Positions 16,522 to 26,797 are shown, numbered from the stretch's first letter. The stretch: 48,083 nt of DNA from Candidatus Omnitrophota bacterium (GCA_003598175.1 QZKN01000051.1:1-48083); one strand, 5' to 3'. Made by a program: numbers and translations. The notes: generated by a model not told the origin, from the letters alone.

Positions 16522-18924
16522 TCAATTATCCGGAGTCAGGGCAATATTGAGGACTTCGTCCATATCCTTGACAAAGATGATATTCATTTGCTCGACGACG
16601 TGGGGGGGGATGTCGGGGATGTCCTTGCGGTTGTCTTCGGGCAGGATGACGCGGTTGATATCGGCGCGGTGGGCGGCGAGGACTTTTTCTTTGATGCCGC
16701 CGACGGGGAGGACGTTGCCGCGGAGGGTGATTTCGCCGGTCATGGCGAGTCCCTGCGTGACCGGTCGACCGGTGAGGGCGGAGATCAGGGCGGCGGCGAG
16801 GGTGATGCCGGCGGAGGGGCCGTCTTTGGGGATGGCGCCTTCCGGCACGTGCACGTGAATGTCGAACCGTTTGTAAAAATCGCGAACCAGATTGAATTTA
16901 CGGGAGCGGGTGCGGGCGTAGCTGAGGGCGGCCTTGGCGGATTCCTGCATCACCTCGCCCAGTTTGCCGGTGAGGATCAATTGGCCGGAGCCTTCCATAA
17001 TCGAAACTTCGGTGGAGAGGATTTCGCCGCCGGTGCTGGTGACCGCGAGGCCGGTGGCGCAGCCGACGCCATTTTCCCGGCCGATCTTGCTGTCGCGGAA
17101 GCGTGGAATGCCGAGGAGTTCGTTGATGAGTGTGGGCGTCACGCTCAGTTTTTTATTGATGCCGTCGGTGGTGGCCTTGCGGGCGAGTTTGCGGCAGACG
17201 GATGCGAGTTCCCGTTCGAGATTTCTCACGCCGGCTTCGCGGGTATAATCGGTGATGACCTGCAGAATGCCTGCTTTGCTGAACAACGGTTTAAAATTGG
17301 AAAGGCCATGTTCGTTGATTTGCTTGGGGATGAGGAAATCTTTGGCAATGTGGTATTTATCCTCTTCCGTGTAGCTGGGAATCTCGATGATTTCCATGCG
17401 ATCGAGAAGAGCGGCGGGGATGGGATAGGTGACGTTGGCGGTGGCGATGAACATGACGTTGGAGAGATCGAATTCCACTTCGAGATAGTGGTCGCTGAAG
17501 GTGAAATTCTGTTCGGGATCGAGCACTTCCAACAGCGCCGACGAAGGATCGCCGCGAAAATCGGCGCTGAGTTTGTCGATTTCGTCGAGGAGAAAGACGG
17601 GATTGTTCGATTTGACTTTTTTCAGGGATTGAATGATGCGGCCCGGCATGGAGCCGATGTAGGTTCGGCGATGGCCGCGGATTTCCGCCTCATCGCGGAC
17701 GCCTCCCAATGAAACCCGAACGAATTTGCGGCCCAGCGAACGGGCGATGGAGCGTCCGAGGGAGGTTTTCCCCACGCCGGGAGGTCCGATGAAGCAGATA
17801 ATGGGGCCTTTCAAGGTTTTTTTCAGTTTGCGCACCGCGAGGAATTCGAGAATTCGTTCTTTCGGTTTTTCCAATCCGTAATGATCTTCGTTGAGGATAT
17901 TTTCCGCTTTTCTGATGTCGAGTCGGTCTTTCGTCGATTTGGACCAGGGCAGGTCACATAGCCAATCGAGGTAGCTGCGGACGACGGTGGCTTCGGGAGA
18001 GAGCAGGGGCATGACGGAGAGGCGTTCGAGTTCCTCGATCGCTTTTTTTTCCGCTTCCTCGCTCATTTTGGCTTTTTTGATGCGATTGCGGTATTTGCTC
18101 CATTCTTCCGCGCCCTCGCCGTCCTTCCCCAGTTCGCGTTGAATGGCCTTGATTTGCTCGTGAAGGTAATATTCCTTCTGCGATTGTTCCATTTGTTTGC
18201 GAACTTCGTTTTTGATGTTCTGTTCCAACTCGAGAATTTCGATTTCGCTGCTGAGGATTTTGGACAGGTTTTTCAGTCGCGTGATGGGATTGGAACTGGC
18301 CAACAGGCGTTGTTTATCGCTGACTTTGATGGCCAGATGAGCGGCGATGTTATCGGCCAGGCGTCCCGGATCTTCGAGATTCATGAGAGAAAGAAGCGTT
18401 TCCTGCGGCACTTTGCGATTCATTTTCACATACTGCTCGAACAATTCGTGCACGTGGCGTAACAACGCTTGAATTTCCGGGCCTTTATTGACGCGATCCG
18501 GCATGGGAGTGGTTTTAACGACATAAAAAGGTTCGGTCATCACCACCGCATCGATGTGGACGCGTTCAATGCCTTCCACCAGCATTTTGATCGAGCCGTC
18601 GGGTAATTTGAGCAGTTGGAGGATGTTGATCAGCGTACCGACCGAATAGAGATCGCCGGGCGAAGGTTCGTCGATTTCCACCTGTTTTTGTGCGACCAAA
18701 ACGATGCGTTTTTCGGTTTGCATTCCGGCTTCGAGCGCCGCCACGGATTTGGAGCGTCCCACGAAGAGGGGAATGATCATGCCGGGGAAAATCACCATAT
18801 CGCGAAGAGGGAGAAGGGGGTATTCACCGGGATTTTTCATCGGCGGATGGTCTTCCTCGATAAGGAGTTCCCTGGCGAGAGTTTCATTGTCGGAAAAATT
18901 GATGTTAATTTTCTCGGAATTCAT
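16522..18924 (-). CDS. lon: Lon ATP-dependent protease
   Basis: A cytoplasmic AAA+ serine protease that removes misfolded and regulatory proteins. The 800 residues show the N-terminal LAN substrate domain (about 34-230), a coiled linker, the AAA+ module with Walker A GPPGVGKT at 380-387 and Walker B FLLDEIDK, and the C-terminal protease domain with the Ser-Lys dyad: Ser704 in PKDGPSAG and Lys747 in GGIKEKVL. All elements are intact and length is normal. It lies 64 bases downstream of accA on the same strand. No heat-shock operator was seen in that gap. Confidence 0.98.
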   Translation of the reverse strand: MNSEKININFSDNETLARELLIEEDHPPMKNPGEYPLLPLRDMVIFPGMIIPLFVGRSKSVAALEAGMQTEKRIVLVAQKQVEIDEPSPGDLYSVGTLINILQLLKLPDGSIKMLVEGIERVHIDAVVMTEPFYVVKTTPMPDRVNKGPEIQALLRHVHELFEQYVKMNRKVPQETLLSLMNLEDPGRLADNIAAHLAIKVSDKQRLLASSNPITRLKNLSKILSSEIEILELEQNIKNEVRKQMEQSQKEYYLHEQIKAIQRELGKDGEGAEEWSKYRNRIKKAKMSEEAEKKAIEELERLSVMPLLSPEATVVRSYLDWLCDLPWSKSTKDRLDIRKAENILNEDHYGLEKPKERILEFLAVRKLKKTLKGPIICFIGPPGVGKTSLGRSIARSLGRKFVRVSLGGVRDEAEIRGHRRTYIGSMPGRIIQSLKKVKSNNPVFLLDEIDKLSADFRGDPSSALLEVLDPEQNFTFSDHYLEVEFDLSNVMFIATANVTYPIPAALLDRMEIIEIPSYTEEDKYHIAKDFLIPKQINEHGLSNFKPLFSKAGILQVITDYTREAGVRNLERELASVCRKLARKATTDGINKKLSVTPTLINELLGIPRFRDSKIGRENGVGCATGLAVTSTGGEILSTEVSIMEGSGQLILTGKLGEVMQESAKAALSYARTRSRKFNLVRDFYKRFDIHVHVPEGAIPKDGPSAGITLAAALISALTGRPVTQGLAMTGEITLRGNVLPVGGIKEKVLAAHRADINRVILPEDNRKDIPDIPPHVVEQMNIIFVKDMDEVLNIALTPDN

Positions 18925-18988
18925 AACGAATATTTAAGCCGTTCTTTCGAAAATGGGTAGAGCACTCCGGTTTTGTTGTTCTCGGCGC

Positions 18989-19984
18989 TTATTGTCCGGT
19001 GGTTTCATTGGCAATGGAGATCCCCACCGATTGGGCTTCGTAAAATACGCCCATGTCCCGAAACCGTTTGTAACGATCCGCGATCAGTTCGTCAGGAGAG
19101 AGTATACTCAGATCGTCCAAATGGCGAATGATGGCGTTTTTGACATTTTGAGCGGTTTCTTCGGGGTTGCGGTGTGCGCCGCCCAAGGGTTCGGGAATGA
19201 TTTCATCGACCAGACCCAAATTTTTCAGATCGGAAGAGACGATCCGCATACTCCCGGAGATTGAGGCGGCTTTCGTACGATCCCTTAAAATAATGGCGGC
19301 GCATGCTTCCGGCGTGCAGACCGCATAATACCCGTTTTCCAGGATGAGAACGCGATTTCCGACGCCGATGGCCAGCGCGCCGCCGCTTCCCCCTTCGCCG
19401 GTCACTATGCAGATAATGGGGACGCCCAATTGCGACATGATTTCCAGGTTTTTCGCGATTGCTTCGTGTTGGCCGCGTTCTTCCGCCTGGATTCCCGGGA
19501 AGGCTCCCGGCGAATCGATAAACGTAATGATGGGAATATGAAATCTTGCGGCGGTTTCCATGATGCGGCGGGCTTTGCGGAAGCCTTCCGGATGGGGCAT
19601 GCCGAAGTTGCGCCGGATATTTTCGTCCGTGTCTTTTCCTTTTTGATGTCCTATGATCGCAACGGAGTAATTTCCGATCCTGCAGAATCCGGCGATGATG
19701 GCCTGGTCATCGCGAAAGGTGCGGTCGCCGTGCAGTTCGATAAAATCGTCGGCGATGTACTGTAAATAATCGAGGCAATAGGGCCGGTCGGGATGCCGGG
19801 CCAACTGCACGCGTTGCCACGGAGTCAGATGGGTGAAAATCTCGTCGAGAAGGGAGGAGAGTTTTTCTTTCAGCGGTTGAATTTCGCCGGATAAATCAAT
19901 ATCTCTTGAATAGGCGTAAACCTCGAGTTGTTCGATTTTGGACTCGATTTCACGTAACGGTTTTTCAAATTCCAAATAACGCAT
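18989..19984 (-). CDS. accA: acetyl-CoA carboxylase carboxyltransferase subunit alpha
   Basis: With AccD it moves the carboxyl group from biotin to acetyl-CoA, giving malonyl-CoA for fatty acid synthesis. The protein shows the N-terminal helix (LEFEKPLREIESKIEQLEVY), LARHPDRPYCLDYL, the crotonase-fold core FIELHGDRTFRDDQAI, IDSPGAFPGIQAEERGQ and VTGEGGSGGALAIGVG, and the C-terminal VDEIIPEPLGGAHRNPE. The ATG at 19984 (MRYLEF) is favoured because AAAGGG sits about eight bases before it; the ATG at 19990 would leave only two. accD is not in the window. The gene is 331 residues, normal for the family. Confidence 0.97.
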   Translation of the reverse strand: MRYLEFEKPLREIESKIEQLEVYAYSRDIDLSGEIQPLKEKLSSLLDEIFTHLTPWQRVQLARHPDRPYCLDYLQYIADDFIELHGDRTFRDDQAIIAGFCRIGNYSVAIIGHQKGKDTDENIRRNFGMPHPEGFRKARRIMETAARFHIPIITFIDSPGAFPGIQAEERGQHEAIAKNLEIMSQLGVPIICIVTGEGGSGGALAIGVGNRVLILENGYYAVCTPEACAAIILRDRTKAASISGSMRIVSSDLKNLGLVDEIIPEPLGGAHRNPEETAQNVKNAIIRHLDDLSILSPDELIADRYKRFRDMGVFYEAQSVGISIANETTGQ

Positions 19985-20264
19985 AAGCATTTCCCTTTGG
20001 TTGGTTCCGGGTAACTATATTTTCGACGCCGTCATGAAAATGGTAAGCGTTCGGTTGCATCGGGTATGTTTTCATTCCATCAATCGTTGAATACGCCTAT
20101 GCCGTATCAACAATGTCAGGCGTTATCATGACGAAGGCGCCTTGTCCGTATCTTGTATTTTATAAAAAGCATCGAAGAGACGCCGCCGAATCGAATAAAT
20201 GAAATCCGAACCAAATATTGTAACATTGAAACCGGAAAGAACAACGTTTGGTGTAAGGATTGGT

Positions 20265-21326
20265 TCATCGAATCAAGCGTTTGGCCAGCAGAAATCGTTT
20301 ATGATAATCCGGTTCCTGTTCGAACCGGGTAATACAGACGCCGCGGTTTTGTTCGGCGTGGATGAACGAGTTGGTTCCCAATGCCATGGCGACGTGGGAA
20401 ATCCCGCCGTATTCGCCGGAAAAGAACAGGAGATCGCCCGGCGCCAGCGTGTTCCGGATTCCCGGCACGGCGCAGATTTTTCCCATCAATGCCTGCTGAT
20501 CCGCATCGCGTGGGAGGTGGATGCCGATATTGCGGTAGGCAAAGGAGGTCAAGCCGGAGCAATCAATCCCGCTGGCCGTATACCCTCCCCACAAATAGGG
20601 AGTACCGATCATGGAACGGGCGATGGCAACGAGGGCATGGCGTTGTTGGCTTTGTCGGATTGAAAATTTAACCACGCCGTTGGAGGGACAAGGAATGGCG
20701 GATCCGGTCGGCAGCAGACATTCGCCGGAGGGCAACAGCGGCAGTTCCGCGCCGCGAGGAACGAAGATGCCATCCTGGACGATGTGCGAAACGAAAAAAA
20801 CGTGATCCTGATTCAACCAATCGCCCCATTCTGCGGCGTCGACGAGGCGATAATCGAATTGATTGACCCATCCGACGTATCCGTTGGGGGATTGCACCAA
20901 CGTATGATCCCCGTCATGCAGGAGAGGGTATAGGTATTCTCCGTAAATTGCCGTATCGATTCGTTCGCTTTCTTGACCGGGAGACAGTAGAATCGGACAT
21001 TGGATACACACGACGATTCCGATCCGTTTTGCTTCCCATTTCACTTCGGAAAGGATTTGGACGCGGGAAACATCGCAGGGGATTCCCAACTCTTCCCACG
21101 CTTTTACGAGAGCATTCAATTCGAAAATTGTCGAAACATAGCCTTTCACGGCAAATGCATTCCGGTCCAAAACGATTACGTTCCATGCGCGGTTACGCAC
21201 ATCGGGTGTGAGCGCATAGCCAATGAAATCGCAGAATTGTTGCCGCGCGTCGCGCGAATCGAGCGAGCGGACATGCCAATCTTGAACCAGTTGTTGAATG
21301 GAACGGCGGGAAATGAGGCGCGTCAC
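20265..21326 (-). CDS. NlpC/P60-family cell-wall peptidase with SH3-like domains
   Basis: A 353-residue protein ending in an NlpC/P60 domain with Cys256 (GIDCSGL), His311 (GISHVAMALG) and His323 (FIHAEQ), the cysteine-peptidase triad that cuts D-Glu/diamino-acid peptides of murein. Upstream are SH3b-like segments (PLLHDGDHTLVQSPNGYVGW and GAELPLLPSGECLLPTG). The layout resembles YkfC-type endopeptidases used in murein peptide recycling. No signal peptide is seen, consistent with a cytoplasmic recycling role. GTG at 21326 is chosen because GAAAGGA lies eight bases before it; the frame is open to 21413 without a ribosome binding site. The N-terminal 100 residues are unlike known relatives. It follows queA by 87 bases. 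Confidence 0.85.
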   Translation of the reverse strand: MTRLISRRSIQQLVQDWHVRSLDSRDARQQFCDFIGYALTPDVRNRAWNVIVLDRNAFAVKGYVSTIFELNALVKAWEELGIPCDVSRVQILSEVKWEAKRIGIVVCIQCPILLSPGQESERIDTAIYGEYLYPLLHDGDHTLVQSPNGYVGWVNQFDYRLVDAAEWGDWLNQDHVFFVSHIVQDGIFVPRGAELPLLPSGECLLPTGSAIPCPSNGVVKFSIRQSQQRHALVAIARSMIGTPYLWGGYTASGIDCSGLTSFAYRNIGIHLPRDADQQALMGKICAVPGIRNTLAPGDLLFFSGEYGGISHVAMALGTNSFIHAEQNRGVCITRFEQEPDYHKRFLLAKRLIR

Positions 21327-21413
21327 GAAAAGAATCCTTTCCCAATCAAATAATCTATTGTAATGCCAAACTACACATATCGGTAGATCACCGGTCCTGA
21401 AAAAATGTACCAT

Positions 21414-22460
21414 TCAAAGGATCAGCATGGCGTCGCCATACGAATAGAAACGGAAATGATGGTTGACGGCATATTCGTATCCCTTTATCCGCAGATCATT
21501 GCCCATAAATGCGGAAACGAGCAGGAGCAACGTGGAGCGGGGCAAGTGGAAATTGGTGATCATGGCGTTGACCATTCGAAATTGGTAACCGGGATAGATA
21601 TACAGTTGCGTGTGCCCTTCTCCTTCCCGTAGTACGCCTTCGGAGGCGGTTGCGGATTCGAGAACACGCACAACTGTGGTTCCGACCGCCACGATTTTCC
21701 CGCCATTTTCGCGGACTTGGCGTATTGTTCGGACGGTTTCGGCAGGGACGACGTACGACTCGGAATGCATGTGGTGGTCTTCAACGCGATTGACGCGCAA
21801 GGGAAGAAACGTATCGAGACCGATTCGTAGCGTGACGACGCCGATTTCGATTTTCCGGCGGCGGCAGTGATCCAGCAGGTCGTCAGTAAAATGCAGGCCG
21901 GCCGTCGGCGCGGCGGCGGATTCGAGAGCGCCGTTGCGGCGGGCAAATACGGTCTGATACCGTTCTCGATCCATATCCGTGAATTCGCCGTTTTTGCGGT
22001 TGATGTAGGGAGGAAGGGGAATATGGCCGTGGGTGGATAGAATTTCCTCCCATGATCCATTCCAAAAAAAACGGATGCGAAACTTGCCCTCATGCAGATT
22101 TTCCAGGACTTCGCAGGATAAAAAATCGGAAAAAACAATACGAACTCCCGTTTTCAAGCGGGATGCCCGATAAGCGATGACCTGCCATTCGTCCAAAGCC
22201 AGGGGTTCGAGGAGCAAAATTTCAATGGCGGCCCCTCCGGGTTCTTTTTTTCCGGTTAAACGGGCCGGAATCACGAATGTGTCATTCAAAACCAGCATAT
22301 CGCCGGGTGAGAGAATCTCGGGAATGTCGCCGAAAACGTTTTCATTTATTGTCTGTTGCCGGCGATCAACGACGAGCAGGCGCGACGCATCCCGTTTGGG
22401 GGCGGGAACCTGCGCGATCAGTTCTTCCGGCAGATGATAATCGAAAAGAGAAAGATCCAT
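21414..22460 (-). CDS. queA: S-adenosylmethionine:tRNA ribosyltransferase-isomerase
   Basis: Transfers the ribosyl group of SAM to preQ1 in tRNA, giving epoxyqueuosine at wobble position 34. The 348 residues have every family landmark: MDLSLFDYHLPEELIAQVPA, VLNDTFVIPARL, HIPLPPYINR, ESAAAPTAGLHFTDDLL, DHHMHSESY, AVGTTVVRVLES, ITNFHLPRSTLLLLVSAF and the terminal YSYGDAMLIL. It starts 12 bases after the DUF2905 gene and is probably translated from the same message. No other queuosine genes are in the window. Confidence 0.97.
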   Translation of the reverse strand: MDLSLFDYHLPEELIAQVPAPKRDASRLLVVDRRQQTINENVFGDIPEILSPGDMLVLNDTFVIPARLTGKKEPGGAAIEILLLEPLALDEWQVIAYRASRLKTGVRIVFSDFLSCEVLENLHEGKFRIRFFWNGSWEEILSTHGHIPLPPYINRKNGEFTDMDRERYQTVFARRNGALESAAAPTAGLHFTDDLLDHCRRRKIEIGVVTLRIGLDTFLPLRVNRVEDHHMHSESYVVPAETVRTIRQVRENGGKIVAVGTTVVRVLESATASEGVLREGEGHTQLYIYPGYQFRMVNAMITNFHLPRSTLLLLVSAFMGNDLRIKGYEYAVNHHFRFYSYGDAMLIL

Positions 22461-22472
22461 AATGAAGTGATT

Positions 22473-22694
22473 TTATCTCCACCAGCGGATTATGTTGAGG
22501 ATCAAGGACAGGAGAACGGAAAGAACGATGCAGGTCATGATCGGGAAAAAAACATGAAACCGCTTTCCCTCAAAACGAATGTCCCCCGGAAGTTTTCCGA
22601 GAAAGGGGATATGAGGAGTCAAGAGGATAAGTGTTCCAAATAAAATGAAGATGACTCCGATCGCGATGAGGATTTTGCCGATACCGAAATCCAT
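22473..22694 (-). CDS. DUF2905 small membrane protein
   Basis: A 73-residue protein with two hydrophobic helices (IGKILIAIGVIFILFGTLIL and FFPIMTCIVLSVLLSLILNI) around a conserved PFLGKLPGDIRFEGKRF loop, the signature of DUF2905. Function is unknown, though members often lie near ruvB or queA in bacterial genomes. GAGGTG just before the ATG supports the start. First gene of a three-gene unit with queA and the NlpC/P60 gene. Confidence 0.9.
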   Translation of the reverse strand: MDFGIGKILIAIGVIFILFGTLILLTPHIPFLGKLPGDIRFEGKRFHVFFPIMTCIVLSVLLSLILNIIRWWR

Positions 22695-22911
22695 TTTTTC
22701 ACCTCAACAAGATATGAGGTAGGTTTCACTCCGTTCAACCCACTCTTCCGTTCAATTCCTGACGCCATTTTTGGGGTCTCCGGATTGATTTTCCGGATGC
22801 CGCCCAATGGTCGGAGTTATTCGCTTACCTATAATTCAACCAGATTTGTTGTTAGTATATCATAAAACAATCCATTCTTTAATTTGTGTGTGAGAGAATA
22901 ATATCAAAACC

Positions 22912-23286
22912 ATGTTACATTCGATGCTAGGAAATGTTGTGATACTGAAATTCGCGGAAACCGTCAGTTATGAAGAGACCGAGAATTTCAAGGTGCAAGT
23001 TAAAAAGCTACTCGAAGAGGGCTGTCGTTTTTTTGCCGTCGACATGAGCGAAGTGGACTGCATCACGAGCAGCGGATTGGGAGTTATTTTTACCGCACAC
23101 AAGGAACTTCGCAAGTACGATGGAAAAATTGTTTTGTTTGGATTGCTTCCGCACATCGCGAAGACGATACGGGACTGGCGACTGGACCGTTTCATTCCCC
23201 TTTTTTCCACCCAGAACGAAGCGTGCGCGATGTTGAAGAACTATGCGCATTCTCAAAAAGACGCGGCGGCGCTTAGAACGAGTTGA
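22912..23286 (+). CDS. STAS-domain anti-sigma-factor antagonist
   Basis: A 124-residue protein that is nearly all STAS domain, like SpoIIAA/RsbV. The phosphorylation site lies in VDCITSSGLGVIF (Ser53 or Ser54), followed by KIVLFGLLPHIAKTIRDWRLDRF. Such proteins bind an anti-sigma kinase when unphosphorylated and free a sigma factor or response regulator. No partner kinase or phosphatase is adjacent, so the target is unknown. It is divergent from the DUF2905 gene. The start ATG at 22912 has only a weak GAGAG upstream; a second ATG four codons later is possible. Confidence 0.88.
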   Translation: MLHSMLGNVVILKFAETVSYEETENFKVQVKKLLEEGCRFFAVDMSEVDCITSSGLGVIFTAHKELRKYDGKIVLFGLLPHIAKTIRDWRLDRFIPLFSTQNEACAMLKNYAHSQKDAAALRTS

Positions 23287-23304
23287 TTTTTTTACGGCAA
23301 ATAT

Positions 23305-23329
23305 GATGCGGGCGGAATGTCCGCACTCC
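23305..23329 (-). repeat. REP-like palindrome, copy 1
   Basis: Read on the minus strand it is GGAGTGCGGACATTCCGCCC then GCATC, a seven-pair stem-loop. It matches the element at 34096-34119 in layout and at most positions. It follows the STAS gene and is followed by ATTTTTG about ten bases on, so a weak terminator role is possible. Confidence 0.5.
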
Positions 23330-23356
23330 AATTTTTGACATGTTGTTATCGATGTG

Positions 23357-24310
23357 ATGGTTCAGGAACTCATTTTTCCCGCACAAGGAATTGTAGACTT
23401 TCGGCCTTGCGTATCCACTCCGCTTGATTCCGAATCCGTACGGATTCGTACTCATATTTCGGGGATTCGGCATGGGGAAGATTTACAAATTTTATATGAT
23501 TCACCGGTAAGACAGCGGATTTCTTATCCTTATTGCCCGCGGTGCTGGGGGATAGGCGAAATCGTCGAAGTGGGGCGCGACGTAAATCGCTTTGCGGTGG
23601 GAGACCTGGTTCACGGTCCGATGCATCATGGTGAAATACAAATTCTTCATCAAAATCGGGTATACCCCCATAAATGGATCAAAAAGGAATTTTCCGTTTT
23701 TCTTGATCCCGGCGTGGTTGCGTTGCGCGCAATTCATCGCGCGGCGCTTCGTTATGGAGAGGTGATCGCGATTTTTGGAATGGGAACGGTGGGATTGATG
23801 GCGCTGCAATATGCGCTGCTCAGTGGCGCCCGCGAGGTGATTGCGATCGATCCGATTCAAACGAGATTGGATATTGCGCGCCGATTGGGAGCGCAAAAAT
23901 ATGTTTTGTATGCGGATGAGAATCAAGAGAATTTGCTATTTGAATCCTCGCGAATCGATGCGGTCATTGATTTTTCCGGTTCGGACGCCGCATTGAGGAG
24001 ATCAATCGATTGTCTTGTGTCCGGAGGGAAACTGGTGGCCGCCTCCTTTCCGTACCATTCGGATATTTTGCCATCGCTTTCGGCGTTATGCAGCGGAAAA
24101 GGAATCGATTTCATCATTCCCGAAGCTTACTACGATGAAAAACGCGAGGAAGAGACGGTATTTTTCAGCATCGAACAAAAACGCGTCATCGTCTGGCCGA
24201 TTATTACCGATGTGGTTCCGTTTCAGGAAGCGCCGGCGGTTTATTCGCGTATGTATGCGGATCCGGACAGGCATATTAAAGTGCTGCTGGAATATGGATC
24301 AAATACATAA
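23357..24310 (+). CDS. MDR-superfamily (zinc-less alcohol dehydrogenase-like) reductase
   Basis: About 317 residues with an N-terminal GroES-like domain (CWGIGEIVEVGRDVNRFAVG DLV) and a Rossmann domain (AIFGMGTVGLMALQYALLSG, EVIAIDPIQTRLDIARRLGA, DAVIDFSGSDAALRRSID). The catalytic-zinc residues are missing: GIRHGEDLQ stands where CGxDxH is usual and the GHE motif is absent, as is the four-Cys structural-zinc lobe. It therefore resembles zinc-independent members such as BchC-type or sugar-related reductases. The acidic residue after IAID suggests NAD preference. Substrate is unknown. The first ATG at 23357 follows an in-frame GTG by one codon. Confidence 0.85.
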   Translation: MVQELIFPAQGIVDFRPCVSTPLDSESVRIRTHISGIRHGEDLQILYDSPVRQRISYPYCPRCWGIGEIVEVGRDVNRFAVGDLVHGPMHHGEIQILHQNRVYPHKWIKKEFSVFLDPGVVALRAIHRAALRYGEVIAIFGMGTVGLMALQYALLSGAREVIAIDPIQTRLDIARRLGAQKYVLYADENQENLLFESSRIDAVIDFSGSDAALRRSIDCLVSGGKLVAASFPYHSDILPSLSALCSGKGIDFIIPEAYYDEKREEETVFFSIEQKRVIVWPIITDVVPFQEAPAVYSRMYADPDRHIKVLLEYGSNT

Positions 24311-24466
24311 ACAATACACCAGAATGCAACGATGATTCGGATCGATTGGAATGATACCCGGTAGTGATTCGATTCCTTGTTTTTACGATTGTTTCTTCTT
24401 TGTGAGGCATCGTGAACGAGGTTTTCGGACGGGGACTTTCCTGGAGTTACAGAGGCTGTAATATTA

Positions 24467-24527
24467 TAAAAAAGAAAACAAGAGACAACTCCCCTCCACG
24501 ACGCATTCATGACGCGGGAGTTGTCTC
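24467..24527 (-). terminator. strong intrinsic terminator of the DUF5610 gene unit
   Basis: A perfect 12-pair stem, GAGACAACTCCC 24482-24493 with GGGAGTTGTCTC 24516-24527, and on the minus strand it is followed by TTGTTTTCTTTTTT. The stop codon of the gene lies inside the stem. Confidence 0.88.
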
Positions 24528-25221
24528 ATGCTACCGTATCCACTTCGGACACGACTTCAGGATCGGTTAAAAGGCTTTCCGGTTGCTTAGGCAAAAGCCC
24601 GAGATCGTTTAAATTTTCTCGGCGATAGTTTTCCAACCCTTTGAGAACCGTTTGATAGGTTTCCTTGATTTTTTCTCCAACCTTTCCCAGCTGATTGAAA
24701 TCGCCGAGGATTTTTTCCGCTTCTTGAAATCCTTTCCTAATGGCGTCTCCGATGAGTATGGTGAATTGATTCACATTTTCATCGCGGGAAACGTCCTGAT
24801 GGTTTGCCTGATAGGAATCGAAGAAGCTCGTTGTAAAATTCAAAATGCGCTCGGCGGTTTTTTCCGGGCCAAAGAAATCCAATAATTCCTGGGCGGAAGC
24901 ATCTTCGGAAGGAAGAAATTCACTGGAATCCTCCTCCTCTTGACCGCGCAACCCGTAGTATTCTTCCAACTGATTCTTGATTCGGCCAAAAATAATTGTT
25001 ACGGACTCTTTCAGGGTTTCCACGTCCGCTTTCAGGTTGAACGACAGCGAAACTTGATCATCTTTTCCCAACGATTTCAAGCTATTTGATTTCTCTCCGC
25101 GGTCGGTCTTTTCATTTCCCTTCTTCTCGCCGGACGTAGAAACGCTCGGAGGCGTAGTCAAACGACTTAATGGAATACTACCGATTGGGTCAATCAATTC
25201 AATCACCACCTTTCCTCTCAC
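24526..25221 (-). CDS. DUF5610-like protein
   Basis: Up to 231 residues. The N-terminal 80 residues are polar and probably disordered (STSGEKKGNEKTDRGEK). The second half shows FFGPEKTAERILNFTTSFFD, FTILIGDAIRKGFQEAEKIL and IKETYQTVLKGLENYRRENL, which I recognise as the DUF5610 pattern; function unknown. It is acidic, soluble and has no signal peptide. GTG at 25221 has AAGGA eight bases upstream, while another GTG five codons in follows AGAGGAAAGG and may be the true start. It is the last gene of a minus-strand run from the GT2 gene, 99 bases after acyP, and ends in a strong terminator. Confidence 0.75.
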   Translation of the reverse strand: MRGKVVIELIDPIGSIPLSRLTTPPSVSTSGEKKGNEKTDRGEKSNSLKSLGKDDQVSLSFNLKADVETLKESVTIIFGRIKNQLEEYYGLRGQEEEDSSEFLPSEDASAQELLDFFGPEKTAERILNFTTSFFDSYQANHQDVSRDENVNQFTILIGDAIRKGFQEAEKILGDFNQLGKVGEKIKETYQTVLKGLENYRRENLNDLGLLPKQPESLLTDPEVVSEVDTVA

Positions 25222-25320
25222 GTTTTTTGTCCTTTTACCCCACTTCCATTATCGGCAGATGAATCTAAAGCTTTAGCTGGTATTTCCGGAAGCGAGGTAC
25301 GGAAGGCGGTCAAATGAATA

Positions 25321-25605
25321 CTAAAAGGCAATGGAAAAATCACGATGGCGTCCAAAGGCTTCGGACCATTGGACATCCACGGAAGCCACGTGCGCCAATG
25401 CCGACGGGCCTCGTTGAAGGATGGCAATGAGTTCCTTAAGTGTGGCTTCTTCTCCCTCGGCGACGACTTCCACTCTGCCGTCGCCCAAATTTCGCACTTC
25501 CCCCACCAGGCCGAGAGATTGAGCGCGGCGTTCGACGAAATAGCGGAAACCGACGCCTTGCACTCGTCCGCTGACGAAGGCATGAATCCGTTTATTCTTA
25601 TTCAT
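25321..25605 (-). CDS. acyP: acylphosphatase
   Basis: A 94-residue enzyme that hydrolyses acyl phosphates such as acetyl phosphate or carbamoyl phosphate. [20 protein letters not shown] gives catalytic Arg21 and [15 protein letters not shown] gives catalytic Asn39. It starts inside the end of the glycosyltransferase gene (eight-base overlap), and its GGAGG ribosome binding site is within that gene, implying translational coupling. The link to glycosylation is probably only positional. Confidence 0.95.
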   Translation of the reverse strand: MNKNKRIHAFVSGRVQGVGFRYFVERRAQSLGLVGEVRNLGDGRVEVVAEGEEATLKELIAILQRGPSALAHVASVDVQWSEAFGRHRDFSIAF

Positions 25606-26797
25606 GGCGACCTCCGTATAGGCGCTCCTGCAATGCGATCAATCCCACCCCGCCCAACGCACAGATCCAGGGCATGATCGGATGGCTGAAGCGAATACAG
25701 GCATAGGAGAAGGTGTAAATCCCACAGAAGTATAGAATCAAGAGAAAGGGGATGCACAAATCCAGAAATCGAGATCTTCCCACATAAAAACCGACGCACG
25801 CCAACGCCAGATAGAGTGATTGCAAGGGGATCGTCTTGTCCAGTTGCGTTTCCGATGCCGAAACAAACCAAAAACGGAAGAATTTTTTTACCCACAACGC
25901 CGCGGCTCCAGCCGGATTGGAGAGGATTTCTTCCATCGCTATTTTGTAAAAGTACTGATTTGCATCGTGCCGATTTCCGCCTTGGGCGGTAATTTCTGCC
26001 ATGAATTGATCGTGTTTTGTTTCCCACAATTCACGCAGTTCCCCTTCCCAGCGGCCTTGCGATTCCTGATGATTCCCAATCCAGAATTCCTTGCCCCCGC
26101 GCGAATCAAAAAGGTAAAATTTCCCCAACACCGCTTGATTTCTTACTCCCCACAATAGAACCAAAAGAAGCGCCGGTAATAAAAATGCGATTGCCGGCAG
26201 CCATATTTTTTTCGGTGGGAAAAGAAAAAAGAGTCCAACGAAGATGAGGAGGGGGAAAAATTGAAAAGCCGGATTGATGTAAAGAATCAGCGCCGTGAGA
26301 AACGAAAGAAGCAGCGCAATGGGAATTCGAGGCGTTCGGATAAATACAAGCATTCCCAGCACCCAGAATGCAAGCGCGGTTCCCGAAATCACCTCCGCAT
26401 TCATCAGCGGAAGACGATAAACAGCCAACGGATACACGGTATACAGAAGACCGGCGGCGAAAGCGGATCGTTCATCGAACACTTTCCGTACGAATAAATA
26501 AATGCAGGATAATGTGCACAGATCAAGCAATACGTTCCAAAGTTGAAGGAGAACGACGAGATTCACAAACGGAAAGCAGACGGACCAAAATGCTTCGAGC
26601 GCCGGAATCAAAGGCATCCGGCGTGTCTGGCTATCGGAAAAGAGAAACGAGCCCTCGCGAAACGATTCGGCAGCCACAACATAGCCGTCATTATCGACGG
26701 CAATCGTTTCGGTCATACCGCTCCCATAAAAAAAAGCGAGATAGCCGAGGCGAAGAGCGAATGCAGCAACCAGTAAGAAGAGAAATCGTTTTGACAT
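25598..26797 (-). CDS. GT-C-type membrane glycosyltransferase (family 39-like)
   Basis: A 399-residue polytopic protein. After the first membrane helix comes [20 protein letters not shown], with Asp35/Asp37 in the catalytic-loop position, then [14 protein letters not shown] and about eight more hydrophobic segments; a soluble loop (about 240-290) contains [19 protein letters not shown]. Shorter than its relatives in this window because it lacks the large C-terminal soluble domain. It follows the GT2 gene by 58 bases, which suggests the GT2 enzyme makes the lipid-linked sugar that this one uses. Donor and acceptor are unknown. Confidence 0.78.
   Translation of the reverse strand: MSKRFLFLLVAAFALRLGYLAFFYGSGMTETIAVDNDGYVVAAESFREGSFLFSDSQTRRMPLIPALEAFWSVCFPFVNLVVLLQLWNVLLDLCTLSCIYLFVRKVFDERSAFAAGLLYTVYPLAVYRLPLMNAEVISGTALAFWVLGMLVFIRTPRIPIALLLSFLTALILYINPAFQFFPLLIFVGLFFLFPPKKIWLPAIAFLLPALLLVLLWGVRNQAVLGKFYLFDSRGGKEFWIGNHQESQGRWEGELRELWETKHDQFMAEITAQGGNRHDANQYFYKIAMEEILSNPAGAAALWVKKFFRFWFVSASETQLDKTIPLQSLYLALACVGFYVGRSRFLDLCIPFLLILYFCGIYTFSYACIRFSHPIMPWICALGGVGLIALQERLYGGRHE

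Noticed and set aside
16588..17712. A 374-codon plus-strand frame opposite lon.
   Set aside because: Glycine- and alanine-rich shadow of an intact Lon protease.
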